A stretch of DNA of 64,000 nt from Rhabdophis nuchalis (Eukaryota > Chordata > Lepidosauria > Squamata > Natricidae): assembly GCA_039707465.1 (NCBI GenBank), contig CM077643.1:68185105-68249104 (forward strand). Direction: 5' to 3'. Each line of letters starts with the position of its first letter. Within the stretch, counting starts at the first letter, position 1. Shown in pieces: positions 1 to 12,478 of this stretch. The notes under the pieces were generated by a model that was not told the DNA's origin, did no database searches, and was given only the letters and a program-made list of their open reading frames with translations. The translations under genes and the position numbers were made by a program.

Positions 1-89
1 TTAAAAATAGTCAACTATAAAATCTAAAAAGTCAAAACTTCTATGCTATGGGTGATGTGTATTAGGTAAAGCCCATGGAACAGCTGACC

Positions 90-3000
90 TGTTGTGACTG
101 CGAGAGTCCCCGCTCTCGCAGGTTTGGCCCTCCACTCTAACGAGGGCCCGCCTTGATGAGGGATTTATTAATCCGGAGAGGTGGAAGAAGCGTGGTCTTA
201 GGGGTTTTTTAGTTTCTAGGTTAGTGTCTATTTTAGGGGGTACCAGGGAGTGGGGAGGGTATAGACGGATAGAGATAGAGATGGAAAGAGAGGGCCAGGC
301 CAGCATACGACGGAGGGTAGCGGAAGGAGCCGTGAGTAGGGGGGAAATACGAGTCATTCCGTCAGAGGGCAATTCTATCCAGAAGGTCGTGGGGAGAGGC
401 AGGTCCGAGGGGAGACAATTTCCATCCTCCCGGTTGAGGGCACAGAACCGTTGGTTGCAAACGGTGAAGTGCCACAACCCCCGCTCGCTAGGTGGTCAGG
501 AAGTACAGAGTCAGGGCCTGCGGCTGATGTTTTGCAATGCCAGGTCCGTGGTCAACAAAGCCCCCCTCGTTTATGACCTCGTGTCAGAGGAGGGGCCGGA
601 CCTGGCAGGAATAGCGGAGACCTGGTTGGGCCACGAGGGTGGACTTCCCCTCGTTGAAATGTGCCCACCAGGCTACCGCGCTTTTCATCAGCCTCAGGCC
701 CTTGGCAGGGGCGGTGGGGTAGCGGTTATTGTAAAGGAAAGTCTTGAGCCGAGAGAGACCACTGTGCCACAGACTACCGGTTCTGAGTCCCTCTGCATGA
801 AGTGGGGCCTAGGGAGGCAGTTGGGCGTGCTGGTTGTATACCTGGCTCCCCGCTATGTAGCAGCAGCCCTGCCCGAGCTCCTGGAGGTGATCGCTACGGT
901 GGCAGTTGAGACCCCCAGACTTTTAGTCATGGGGGACTTTAATCTGCCATCGGTGGGCGAATCATCCGAGGTAGCTCGGGAGTTCATGGCTTCCATGACG
1001 GCCATGGACCTGACCCAACTAATTTTAGGCCCCACCCTGGTTTACCGAGGAGCTGAGGGTGATGAAACGCCGCAAGAGATGCCTAGAGAGAAGATGGAGG
1101 TCTACCCGTTCTGAATCTGACCCAACACAGGTAAGAGCCCATTTACGGACTTACATTGTGGCGCTGAGAGTGGCCAAACGTCATCATTGTGCCACTCTCA
1201 TAGCATCCACAGAAAACCGCCCTGCCACCCTGTTTAGGGTGACCCGCTCCCTCCTTCAACAGAGGGTGCGGGAAGCCCCGCTACAGGGCAGAGCAGAGGA
1301 ATTTGTGACTTTTCTGCAGGAGAAAATCGCTCAGATACGGAACGAACTAGCCTCCATTGATGGCCCAGTGGGATGCCACGAGACAGATCTTGTTTGGGAG
1401 GAGTTTGACTCCGTTACTTCCGAAGATATGGACAGGTTACGTGGGCGACTGCGAGCCACCACATGTTTATTGGACCCGTGTCCCTCCTGGCTTGTGCTGG
1501 CATCCTGGGAGGTGACACGAGGCTGGCTCCAAGAGGTTGTCAACGCACCCTTGTGTGAGGGTTCCTTGCTTGCTTCCCTAAAAGAGGCTATGGTGAGGCC
1601 CCTCCTCAAGAAGCCCTCTTTGGATCCAGCTTTATTAACCAACTATCGTCCAGTCTCCAACCTTCCCTTTTTGGCGAAGGTTGTTGAGAGTGTGGTGGCA
1701 TAACAGTTTCCCCGTCACCTGGAGGAAGTTGAGTATCTAAATCCGCGCCAGTCCGGCTTTCGGCCCGGGCATAGCACCGAGACGGCATTGGTCGCGTTGG
1801 TCGATGATCTCTGGAGGGCCAGAGATGGGGGTTGTTCCTCCATCCTGGTCCTATTAGACCTCTCGGCGGCTTTCGATACCATCGACCATGGTATCCTATT
1901 GCATCGGCTGGGGGGGTTGGGGGTGTGAGGCACCGTTTTACGGTGGTTCTCCTCCTACCTCTCTGGCTGATCGCAATTTGTGTTGACAGGAGAGCAGCGG
2001 TCGACCTTGAGACCCCTCACATGTGGGTGCCTCAGGGGTCAGTCCTCTCGCCTCTCCTGTTCAACACATATATGAAGCCGCTGGGTGAGATCATCCGTGG
2101 CTTTGGGGTAGAGTACCATCTCTACGCTGATGATACTCAGCTGTATATATCTACCCCAAACCACCCCAACGATGCCGTAGCGGTGATGTGCCAGTGCCTG
2201 GAAGCCGTACGGATCTGGATGGGAAGTAACGGACTCAGGCTCAACCCGACCAAGACCGAGTGGCTGTGGTTTCCGGCTGCCCGATTCAACCAGCTGACTC
2301 CATCGCTGGCCATAGGGGGCGAACATCTTGCCCCTGTGGATGGGGCGCGCAACTTGGGTGTCCTCCTAGATGCCCAGCTGTCCATGGAAGATCAAGTGAC
2401 AGCTGTGGCTAGGAGGGCGTTTTACCAGGTTCGCCTGGTTCGCCAGTTGCGCCCCCTATTGGATCGGGACGCCCTTCGCACAGTCACTCATGCTATCGTG
2501 ACATCCTGACTGGACTATTGCAACTCTCTCTACATGGGGCTCCCCTTGAGGTGCACCCGGAGACTTCAGATGGTCCAGAACCCAGCCGCGCGGGCAATTC
2601 TGGGAACCTCTAGGTACATATAACACCGCTCCTGCGCGAGCTGCACTGGCTGCCTGTCGTCTTCCGGGTGCGCTTCAAGGTATTAGTCATCATCTTTATA
2701 GCGCTCCATGGCTCGGGACCTAGCTATTTGCGGGATCGGATCCTGCCTCACACATCCTCACGGCCGATTCGCTCCCACAGAGAGGGACTTCTCCAGGTGC
2801 CGTCCACTAGACTTTGTCAGCGGGCGACGCCCAGGGGAAGGGCTCTCTCTGTGACGGGCCCAGCCCTCTGGAACGACCTTCCCCCCGACATTAGAACGAC
2901 CACGGACCTCCGCTCCTTCCGTCTAAAATTAAAAACATATCTTTTCTGCTTGGCCGGCCTAGGGTAGTCTCTCTCTATGGGGTTTTAGTTGTTAATTGGG

Positions 3001-3152
3001 AATTTTAGTATGTAAATGGAGTATTTTTAGCACAGGTATTGTTTAATTTGTTTTTAATGTGTTTGTATATTTATTGTTTTAGTTTTTCCCTGTGCACCGC
3101 TCCGAGTCCCTACGGGGAGAGGGAGCGGTCAACAAATTAAAGAATAGAATAG
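90..3152 (+). pseudogene. L2-clade LINE, copy 1 (decayed EN-RT, 5' truncated)
   Basis: Non-LTR retrotransposon of the L2 clade, encoding an apurinic-type endonuclease followed by reverse transcriptase. Recognisable pieces in order are the 'NARSVVNKAP' and 'AETWLGHEGG' endonuclease start, 'GDFNLPS', 'NYRPVSNLPFLAKVVESVVA', '[14 protein letters not shown]', '[10 protein letters not shown]' (about 2118-2150) and the C-terminal 'ALWNDLPPDIR' block. The frame is destroyed. In-frame stops lie near 1702, 1927, 1968 and 2507, and about 0.4 kb covering the end of the endonuclease is missing at about 1035 between short CCACCC repeats. Similarity to the full-length copy at 45860-50498 begins near position 90, so the 5' UTR is absent. 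The 3' UTR ends in a GC-rich hairpin (about 3095-3130) and an AGAATAG-like tail. It is older than copies 2-4. Confidence 0.88.
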
Positions 3153-3914
3153 GAAGTCTAGATAAGTTTTCAACTTATGCAAATACAATTCAGAACTGAA
3201 CAATCATCATTCAAAGAATATTTGCATAACAGATTTGAAAATACTGTTTTTCCCCTCCCAGCTCAAGATTTCATACAATTTTCATTAAACCTTTATTAGA
3301 ATTGAAATTAGGAGAAATTAATGAACCCAGACTTCGTCCTTTGAATCATTTAATATAGTTTTATACATTTTTGGGTTCTTTTCTCTCCAATTTGTACAAT
3401 ATATTTCATCCAAAAATATAAGCCAATAAATCTGTTTGTCAAGAGTTTCAAGAAAGCTATTGTAAGGTATTGTTAGTGCCAGAAGAAAATGTAAAAATTC
3501 CTTATTGTATTGTTGTTGTTGTTGAAAGATACAGTAAAATTGCATAACAATCTTGACTATATCTATGCCTGCTACGCTCAATATATATCAGTACCCAACA
3601 AAGTAGCATTAGAAGAGTAATTTTATATGAAAGCTTTGGCTATGGGTTTGTCTTTAAGTAAGAGATCTGCGATTCTAACTAGCTCATATTTCTTTCCAAG
3701 AGTAAAGGAAAATAAAAATAGCTCATAAAGGTTTAGAGTACTATCATAAATCCCGATCTTGTGTGAGGAGACCAGGACGGAAGAGAAGTTTTAACAATTC
3801 AAGGATACTTTCCAATAAATAAATGGGAATCTACAGGGCAGCCTGAAAATTTTTTAAATTTTAAAAAATCTGGGCATGTTCATTTCTTTAAGAGGTTTGA
3901 AGATCTAAGCACAT
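3153..3914. other. No recognised feature
   Basis: AT-rich sequence without a reading frame or repeat that I can name. A short GTT/CAA trinucleotide run is present near 3515. Confidence 0.5.
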
Positions 3915-4265
3915 AAGTCCTTGACTTATGACAATTGAGCCCAAAATTTCTATTGTTAAGTCCCCCCCCCCATTTTACAACCTTTTTTGCCCCAGTTGTT
4001 AAATGAATCACTGCAGTTGATTAGTTTGTAACCCGGTTGTTAAGTGAATCTGCCTTTCCCCATTGACTTTGCTTGTCAGAAGGTCGCAAAAGGTGATCAC
4101 ATGACCTTGGGACACAGCAAAGGTCATAAATATGAATTGGTTGCCAAGCATCTGAATTTTGATCACATGATCATAGGTCATAACTGTGAAAAATGGCCCT
4201 AAGTCACTTTTTCAGTATAACTTTAGACGGTCAATAAACAAACTGTTGTAAGTTGAGGACTACCC
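3915..4265. repeat. Unclassified palindromic interspersed repeat, copy 1
   Basis: The ends are imperfect inverted repeats: 'GTCCTTGACTTATGAC' at the left and 'GTAAGTTGAGGACTACC' at the right. The body repeats phrases such as 'TTGTTAAGTGAATC' and 'GATCACATGACC'. A related copy follows at 4345-4774, and another lies at 60866-61262. The structure suggests a non-autonomous DNA transposon (MITE-like), but no superfamily is assigned. Confidence 0.6.
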
Positions 4266-4344
4266 ATATTTTACTTCTCAGTCAAACTAACAAGGTATTT
4301 TTTGAATTTTGACAGGCTTGTCCTGGAACATTCCCTGGATGTAA

Positions 4345-4774
4345 TACAGATAGTTTTCAACTTACAACCACAACTGGGTCAGAACTTCCATTAATAAGCA
4401 ATGTGGTTGTTAAGTGAGTCATCACGTGATTGCATCTGATTTTTATAGCTGTTTTTGCTGTGGTCATTAAGCAGATCCTATGGTTGTTAACAAACCTCGC
4501 TTCCCCATTGTCTTTGATCATTGGGACACAGCTGGGAAGGTTGCAAATAGCAATTAGCTGACCCCAGGGCCCCAGGATATTTTACGTATGGCATGCTTTT
4601 ACAATGCCAACCATTGTAAAAGTATGCCTGTTGCCAAGCGCCTGAATCATGATCACAAGACCATAGGGATGCTGCAATGATGATAAGTACATGGTCCAGT
4701 TGTAAGTCACCTATTTCAATGCCATTGGAACTTCGAACAGTTACTAAGTGGATGGTCGTAGGCTGAGGAATACT
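4345..4774. repeat. Unclassified palindromic interspersed repeat, copy 2
   Basis: This is the same family as the neighbour at 3915-4265. Shared phrases are 'GTGGTTGTTAAGTGAGTC', 'TTGCCAAGCGCCTGAAT' and 'GGGATGCTGCAATGATGAT'. It starts with 'ACAGATAGTTTTCAACTTAC' and ends with 'GTCGTAGGCTGAGGAATACT', which is its imperfect inverted partner. The two copies are only about 80 bp apart. Confidence 0.55.
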
Positions 4775-4890
4775 GGTGTTGCCTTTTAGCTTAGAATTGC
4801 CTATTTCTTTATTACCATATTCCCTATTCCTTGCATTGGCTTACCTTGTATCTTTGTTTTTCTCCTCCCTATGCAACCTTTCCCTACATA

Positions 4891-6540
<1,650 letters not shown>

Positions 6541-6554
6541 TACAATTTTCCTAA

Positions 6555-6725
6555 GAGGCACTGTTGTTCTTATTGTCCATTAGTCAGCACTGACTCCTGG
6601 TGACTAAAGGTACAAGTTCCTGCAGTTCTCTTTAAAACATGTTTTTTGGATATGATACATTTTTCATATGCATGAGAGAAAGAACAACTGGCCCAAAGTC
6701 ACCCAGCTGGCTTCTATGCCAATAG
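6555..6725 (-). repeat. Sauria-SINE/BovB-tail-like fragment
   Basis: 'TCAGCACTGACTCCTGGTGACTA' followed by 'AACTGGCCCAAAGTCACCCAGCTGGCTT' matches, from memory, the reverse complement of the BovB-like tail and body of squamate tRNA-derived SINEs. The same phrase occurs in the clearer copy at 38315-38475. The copy is degenerate and the tRNA head is not visible. Confidence 0.45.
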
Positions 6726-6730
6726 TATTG

Positions 6731-6925
6731 TGTGGTGGGATTCAGTGGTGGGATTCACTTATCTTTGCTATCAGTTTATAAATGTGAGTGTGCTCACATT
6801 AACCACCTTCTGTGCATGTGCACTGTACATGATGTCGGGGCGGGTGGGCAGAGCCTCCAGCAGCCGTTGCTCCCAGTTCGCGCAATCTGGTTAGAACCTG
6901 CTAAAAACCACCTCTGTAACAAATG
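6731..6925. repeat. Unclassified interspersed repeat (GGTGGGATTCA family), copy 1
   Basis: It begins 'GGTGGGATTCAGTGGTGGGATTCA' and ends 'GGTTAGAACCTGCTAAAAACCACCTCTG'. The same terminal phrases ('GTCAGAACCTGCTGAATACCATCTCTG') close the copy at 53783-54100. The class is unknown. Confidence 0.4.
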
Positions 6926-7073
6926 CATCTGCAGTGGCTTTGATAAATACTTTTTCCAGTATTATTAGAGAAAATATAAATTAATACAATTAATGCAATA
7001 GGGTGAAGTAGTTTGAGCAAGAATGAGAAAGTGAAATGGCATCCCTTTCAAAGAGATAAAATTAAACTGATTG

Positions 7074-7076
<3 letters not shown>

Positions 7077-7116
<40 letters not shown>
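7077..7116. repeat. (CA)n microsatellite
   Basis: About 20 uninterrupted CA dinucleotides. Confidence 0.97.
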
Positions 7117-7117
<1 letters not shown>

Positions 7118-8849
7118 AAACATGCTTAATTGTGGCTTTGCCTGTTTGCTAGTAAGGAGTAGATTCATTCAGTGTTACCCAAGCTGATCAATGGTTTTTA
7201 AATGCAACCCTTCTGAGTAAGCAGTAACACACATCACATGCTTTTTGCTGAGACCTTAAACAAAAATCATGTCAGTTTCTAGTTATAAGTATATAAATTA
7301 TTCACTGAGAAGTTGATGATTAAACAAACAGGAAGACATCACCTGATGGCACTAGAGAACTATTGACAAGATGTCATCTTTCTTTCTCCAAAGCTTGAAA
7401 TGTGTTATTATTAATCTGACATTTGTCATTAACTACTTAGTCAAAGAAAAATAATTGGTTTCACACTGATAGATAAAATGCAACATGTGTAGATGTTTGC
7501 AATTTTTTGCTTCCAGCTCTCAAGGCATCAGTTCATCTAAATTTCCATTCCTATTTAGCAACCCCAGATACTTTGGTGGATAATATAGAGCTGCTGGATG
7601 AAGTTATTTATGTTGCCCCTATGCTAAGATGCCCAATTGCCTTACAATATTTATGATGTTGATCTTTGAGGCATATCTCTATGAGTTAAGGGAATTTTTA
7701 ACTGCCTTATTACAGATGGCAAAGAGAAAAGGTTATAAAATAGATTTTCAAAAATCCAGCTGAAACACAAACATTAATCCCAGGATGTAGAAAACTAGCC
7801 AGGTGATTCATAGGCTATAAAGGCATATGTCCTTCCCCTACCAGTAATAGATTTTAATCCCCGCTAATTCAATTTTGCATTTTACTGATGATTCATTTGT
7901 TTGGGACTTCAACTGTGTTTGAAAGGTCACCTCTTCAGTATGTCTTATAAGTATCTACACTTTGTAAATTCTAAAGGGTTGTATTTTATTGCTAAACAAG
8001 TTTCACTATGTGTATTTTATGACTCTCTTGCCATTACTTGCAACAGAATTGACAATTACAGCTGCCATGAAGTAAGGATGGTAAGTGTTGAATGGCACTA
8101 CCATAGTCGTTTTCATAGGATGAGCCAGGCCTCTGGTTGTTGGTCAATCAAAATCTGAGGCAATATTTTTTAGGCTACACTGATTTATTTATTTCCTTTC
8201 CTACTGAACACTTGTACAAATGTGGATTTGATACCCACAACTGGCAGACCACATCATGACAGCTATCTGCATATCATTCCTATACCTATTTGGGAATGCT
8301 ACCTTCAAAAGAGTTTTGAAATGTTATATGACACCATCTGAATATGGAAGAAAAAGACATGTATATAAAGCAGAAGCTTTAGTGCTGCTTTACTACTTTT
8401 TTCAAAGACAACATTTCAAGTTCAATGTTATGGAACAGCTTTGATTTAGAATTACAGTCACTGTTGCTTTTGCTCTAAATATTTTATCAAGCTCCATCAA
8501 GGAATATATAAAAATCTGAAAAACTGCCTTATGAAGAATCCATGTAACCTATTAGAATTATTACTATCACATCCATCCAGCATGACGTTATACATAGTTG
8601 TGCTAATTCAGCCTTTTAAATGTCTCAGTTTCTTGCTCTAACAAACTACCGCCAGGCTAATATGGTTATTAGGCAGAGAGACTGCATATCCTCACATTGC
8701 AAATAATGTACATTTGTACATTCACACAACACATAAAGCAGAATCGACACAAAGTAAGAAAATGCACTAAAAAGTTTTCCTTCAGCTAAAGATTATGCAC
8801 AAAATTCAGCAACAGAGTATCAGCTGGAAATACACACAATCTACAACCC
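7117..8849. other. No recognised feature
   Basis: AT-rich sequence. The short open frames at 7901-8158 and 8256-8444 resemble no family that I know and show no codon pattern. I see no convincing gene or repeat. Confidence 0.45.
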
Positions 8850-9098
8850 ATGCTCTCTACATGGGGCTTCCCTTGAGGTGCACTCGAAAGCTGCAGTTAG
8901 TCCAGAATGCAACCGCGTGGGTGATTATGGGAGCGCCTAGACACTCCCACATAACACCAATCCTGCGCGAGCTGCACTGGCTTCCTGTGGCCTTTCGGGT
9001 GCGCTTCAAGGTTTTGATGACCATCTTCAAAGCACTCCATGGCTCGGGGTCTAGTTATATGCGAGACCGCCTCCTGCCCCATACATCCCTTAGACCAC
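8850..9098 (+). mobile_element. Older L2-clade LINE, left part (interrupted by copy 2)
   Basis: It encodes the C-terminal RT segment 'LYMGLPLRCTRKLQLVQNAT...ELHWLPVAFRVRFKVLMTIFKALHG...LLPHTSLRP'. The continuation ('SHREGLLRMPSAGQ...ALWNDLIPELR') resumes at 12101, after a 3-kb younger L2 insertion. The two pieces therefore form one older element split by a nested insertion. Confidence 0.85.
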
Positions 9099-11891
9099 GC
9101 CAGGTCCGTGGTCAACAAAGCCCCCCTCATTAGTGACCTTGTGTCAGAGGGGGAGCCGGACCTGGCAGGAATTGCGGAGACCTGGTTGGGCCACGAGGGA
9201 GGACATCCCCTCGTTGAAATGTGCCCACCAGGCTACCGTGCATTTCATCAGCCGCGGGCCCTAGGCAGGGGTGGTGGGGTAGCGGTCATTATTAAGGAAG
9301 GCCTTGAGCCGAGAGAGACCATTGTGCCCCAGACTTCCGGCTGTGAGTCCCTCTGCGTGAAGTGGGGCCTAGGGAGGCAGTTGGGCTTGCTGGTTGTATA
9401 CCTGGCTCCCCGCTATGTAGCAGCAGCCCTGCCCGAGCTCCTGGAGGTGATCGCTACGGTGGCAGTGGAGACCCCCAGACTTATAGTCATGGGGGACTTT
9501 AACCTGCCATCGTTGGGCGAATCATCCGTGGTAGCTCGGGAGTTCATGGCTTCCATGACGGCCATGGACCTGACCCAAGTAATTCAGGGCCCCACCCATG
9601 AGGGTGGACATACGCCGGACCTCATCTTTGTCTCGGGCCAATGGAAAAGTGATCTGGGTACAGGGGATATAGTCATCACACCCTTGTCATGGTCAGACCA
9701 CTCACTTCTCCGGCTCGACTTTCCGACCGCTGCTCCCCTCCGCGGGGAGGCGGAACCAGAGTCACCAATCTGGTACCGCCCCAGGCGCTTGATGGACCCG
9801 GATGGGTTCCAGACAGCACTTGGGCCATTTCCTGTATCCCTGACCCGCGCCCCGATGGAGGACCTCACGGCCGCATGGAATAGTGCGGCCGTGGGAGCCT
9901 TAGATCGGGTCGCGCCCTTGCGGCCTCTCTATCGGCGGCGAACCACCCTGGCTCCTTGGTTCACTGAGGAGCTGCGGGTGATGAAACGCCGCAAGAGATG
10001 CCTAGAGAGAAGATGGAGGGCTAGCCGCTCTGAATCTGACCGGACACAGGTAAGAGCCCATTTACGGACTTACATTGTGGCGCTGAGGGTGGCCAAACGT
10101 CATCATTGTGCCACTCTCATAGCATCCGCAGAAAACCGCCCTGCCGCCCTGTTTAGGGTGACCCGCGCCCTCCTTCAACAGAGGGAACGGGAAGCCCCAC
10201 TACAGGGTAGAGCAGAGGAATTTGTGATTTTTCTGCAGGAGAAAACCGCCCAGATACAGAGTGAGCTAACCCCCATTCATGGCCCAGTGGGATGCCACGA
10301 GAGAGATCTTGTTTGGGAGGAGTTTGACTCCGTTACTTCCGAGGATATGGACAGGCTACGTGGGCGACTGAGAGCCACCACATGTTTATTGGACCCGTGC
10401 CCCTCCTGGCTTGTACTGGCATCCTGGGAGGTGACACGAGGCTGGCTCCAAGAGGTTGTCAACGCTTCCTTGAGTGAGGGTTCCTTGCCTGCCTCCCTAA
10501 AAGAGGCCATGGTGAGGCCCCTCCTCAAGAAGCCCTCTTTGGACCCAGCTCTTTTGAACAACTACCGTCCAGTCTCCAACCTTCCCTTCTTGGCGAAGGT
10601 TGTTGAGAGTGTGGTGGCACAACAGTTTCCCCGTCACCTGGAGGAAGTTGACTATCTAGATCCGCGCCAGTCCGGCTTTCGGCCCGGGCATAGCACCGAG
10701 ACGGCATTGGTCGCGTTGGTAGATGATCTCTGGAGGGCCAGAGATGGGGGATGTTCCTCCATCCTGGTCCTATTAGACCTCTCGGCGGCTTTCGATACCA
10801 TCGACCATGGTATCCTATTGCATCGGCTGGGGGGGTTGGGGGTGGGAGGCACCGTTTTACGGTGGTTCTCCTCCTACCTCTCTGGTCGATCGCAATTTGT
10901 GCGGGCAGGAGAGCAGAGGTCGACCCCGAGACCCCTCACATGCGGGGTGCCTCAGGGGTCGGTCCTCTCGCCTCTCCTGTTTAACGCATACATGAAGCCG
11001 CTGGGTGAGATCATCCGTGGTTTTGGGGTAGAGTACCACCTGTACGCTGATGACACCCAGCTGTACATATCTACCCCAAACCACCCCAACGATGCCGTAG
11101 CGGTGATGTGCCAGTGCCTGGAAGCCGTGCGGATCTGGATGGGAAGTAACGGACTTAGGCTCAACCCGACCAAGACCGAGTGGCTGTGGTTTCCGGCTGC
11201 CCGATTCAACCAGCTCTCTCCAACGCTGGCCATAGGGGGCGAACATCTTGCCCCTGTGGATGGGGCGCGCAACTTGGGTGTCCTCCTGGATACCCGGCTG
11301 TCCATGGAAGATCAAGTGACAGCCGTGGCCAGGAGGGCGTTTTACCAGGTTCGCCTGGTACGCCAGTTGCGCCCCCTATTGGATCGGGACGCCCTTCGCA
11401 CAGTCACTCATGCTCTCGTGACATCCCGACTGGATTATTGCAACTCTCTCTACATGGGGCTCCCCTTGAGGTGTACCCGGAGGCTTCAGTTGGTCCAGAA
11501 TGCAGCCGCGCGAGCAATTATGGGCACGTCTAGGTTTGCCCACGTAACACCGCTCTTGCGCGAGCTGCACTGGCTACCTGTCGTCTTCCGGGTGCGCTTC
11601 AAGGTGTTAATTACCATCTTCAAAGCGCTCCATGGCTCGGGACCTAGCTACCTGCGGGATCGGATCCTGCCCCATACATCCTCACGGCCGATTCGCTCCC
11701 ACAGAGAGGGACTTCTCCGGGTGCCGTCCACTAGACTTTGTCAGCGGGCGGCGCCCAGGGGAAGGGCCTTCTCTGTGGCGGGCCCAGCCCTCTGGAATGA
11801 CCTTCCCCCCGATATCAGGACAACCACGGACCTCCGCTCCTTCCGCTTAAAATTAAAGACGCACTTTTTTCGTCTGGCCGGCCTTGGGTAG
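9099..11891 (+). CDS. L2 ORF2-type endonuclease/reverse transcriptase (5' truncated, open)
   Basis: Replication protein of an L2-clade LINE: it nicks target DNA and copies the element RNA by target-primed reverse transcription. An ATG at 9039 opens the frame, but its first 20 or so codons are out-of-frame sequence of the older host element. True homology starts at 'ARSVVNKAP'. Counting from 9039, the endonuclease motifs are GDFN (about 152-155), 'HTPDLIF' and SDH (about 219-221). RT motifs are 'YRPVSNLPF', '[13 protein letters not shown]', '[13 protein letters not shown]' (Asp about 580), '[13 protein letters not shown]' and YADD (about 669-672). The conserved C-terminus 'LDYCNSLYMGLPL...ALWNDLPPDIR' follows. 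There is no stop or frameshift over about 930 codons. The N-terminal endonuclease strand and the 5' UTR promoter are missing, so autonomous activity is unlikely. Confidence 0.88.
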   Translation, partial: ARSVVNKAPLISDLVSEGEPDLAGIAETWLGHEGGHPLVEMCPPGYRAFHQPRALGRGGGVAVIIKEGLEPRETIVPQTSGCESLCVKWGLGRQLGLLVVYLAPRYVAAALPELLEVIATVAVETPRLIVMGDFNLPSLGESSVVAREFMASMTAMDLTQVIQGPTHEGGHTPDLIFVSGQWKSDLGTGDIVITPLSWSDHSLLRLDFPTAAPLRGEAEPESPIWYRPRRLMDPDGFQTALGPFPVSLTRAPMEDLTAAWNSAAVGALDRVAPLRPLYRRRTTLAPWFTEELRVMKRRKRCLERRWRASRSESDRTQVRAHLRTYIVALRVAKRHHCATLIASAENRPAALFRVTRALLQQREREAPLQGRAEEFVIFLQEKTAQIQSELTPIHGPVGCHERDLVWEEFDSVTSEDMDRLRGRLRATTCLLDPCPSWLVLASWEVTRGWLQEVVNASLSEGSLPASLKEAMVRPLLKKPSLDPALLNNYRPVSNLPFLAKVVESVVAQQFPRHLEEVDYLDPRQSGFRPGHSTETALVALVDDLWRARDGGCSSILVLLDLSAAFDTIDHGILLHRLGGLGVGGTVLRWFSSYLSGRSQFVRAGEQRSTPRPLTCGVPQGSVLSPLLFNAYMKPLGEIIRGFGVEYHLYADDTQLYISTPNHPNDAVAVMCQCLEAVRIWMGSNGLRLNPTKTEWLWFPAARFNQLSPTLAIGGEHLAPVDGARNLGVLLDTRLSMEDQVTAVARRAFYQVRLVRQLRPLLDRDALRTVTHALVTSRLDYCNSLYMGLPLRCTRRLQLVQNAAARAIMGTSRFAHVTPLLRELHWLPVVFRVRFKVLITIFKALHGSGPSYLRDRILPHTSSRPIRSHREGLLRVPSTRLCQRAAPRGRAFSVAGPALWNDLPPDIRTTTDLRSFRLKLKTHFFRLAGLG

Positions 11892-12100
11892 TCTCTTTTT
11901 AGGTTAGGGGTTTTTAGGGGTAATTTTTAGTTTAGTTTATGGGTTTTAGCGCAGGATCAATTTAATTTATTTTTAACTTTGTATTTTGTATTTGTCTGTG
12001 GTTTTATTTGTATTTTTAATTGCCTGTGCCCCGCCTCGAGTCCCCTCGGGGAGAGAGAGCGGGATATAAAATTAAATTATTATTATTATTATTATTATTA
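9099..12100 (+). mobile_element. Young L2-clade LINE, copy 2 (5' truncated)
   Basis: The insertion extends from inside the endonuclease region ('GCCAGGTCCGTGG') to a 3' (ATT)n tail at about 12074-12100. The 3' UTR carries the GC-rich hairpin at about 12025-12062. It lies within an older L2 element (8850-9098 plus 12101-12478). The body is collinear with copies 3 and 4, and its frame is uninterrupted to the stop at 11889-11891. Confidence 0.9.
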
Positions 12101-12478
12101 ATATGCTCCCACAGAGAGGGCCTCCTCAGGATGCCGTCGGCCGGACAATGCCGACTGGCGACACCCAGGGGAAGAGCCTTCTCTGTGGCAGGTCCAGCCC
12201 TTTGGAATGACTTAATCCCTGAACTTCGCACCATCTCCGACCTCCGCCTCTTCCGCAAGTGTCTAAAGACACATTTGTTCCATCTAGCCGGCCTAGCATA
12301 GCCCCCTAAACTGACTTTTAGATAGTTTTTAAATTTGGGGATTTTAATTTGGTTTTAGCACAGGATCCATTGAATTAGTTTTTATATGATGTTTTGTATG
12401 TATTTTTAATTTTCCTGTGCGCCGTCCTGAGTCCGTTTGGAGAAGGGCGGGGTATAAATTGAATAAATATAATATAAT
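12101..12478 (+). mobile_element. Older L2-clade LINE, right part and 3' end
   Basis: This is the continuation of 8850-9098: 'SHREGLLRMPSAGQCRLATPRGRAFSVAGPALWNDLIPELR', a stop at 12299-12301 ('LAGLA'), then a 3' UTR. The UTR includes 'CTGTGCGCCGTCCTGAGTCC...AGAAGGGCGG' and a TATAA-rich tail. The differences from the young copies (IPELRTISDLRLFRKCLKTH against PDIRTTTDLRSFRLKLKT) define a second L2 subfamily, called B here. Confidence 0.85.

Noticed and set aside
10952..11315. Long antisense frames inside L2 copies (also at 30125-30634 and 46634-47134)
   Set aside because: They recur in every L2 copy as shadows of the RT frame and have no independent start context or domain.
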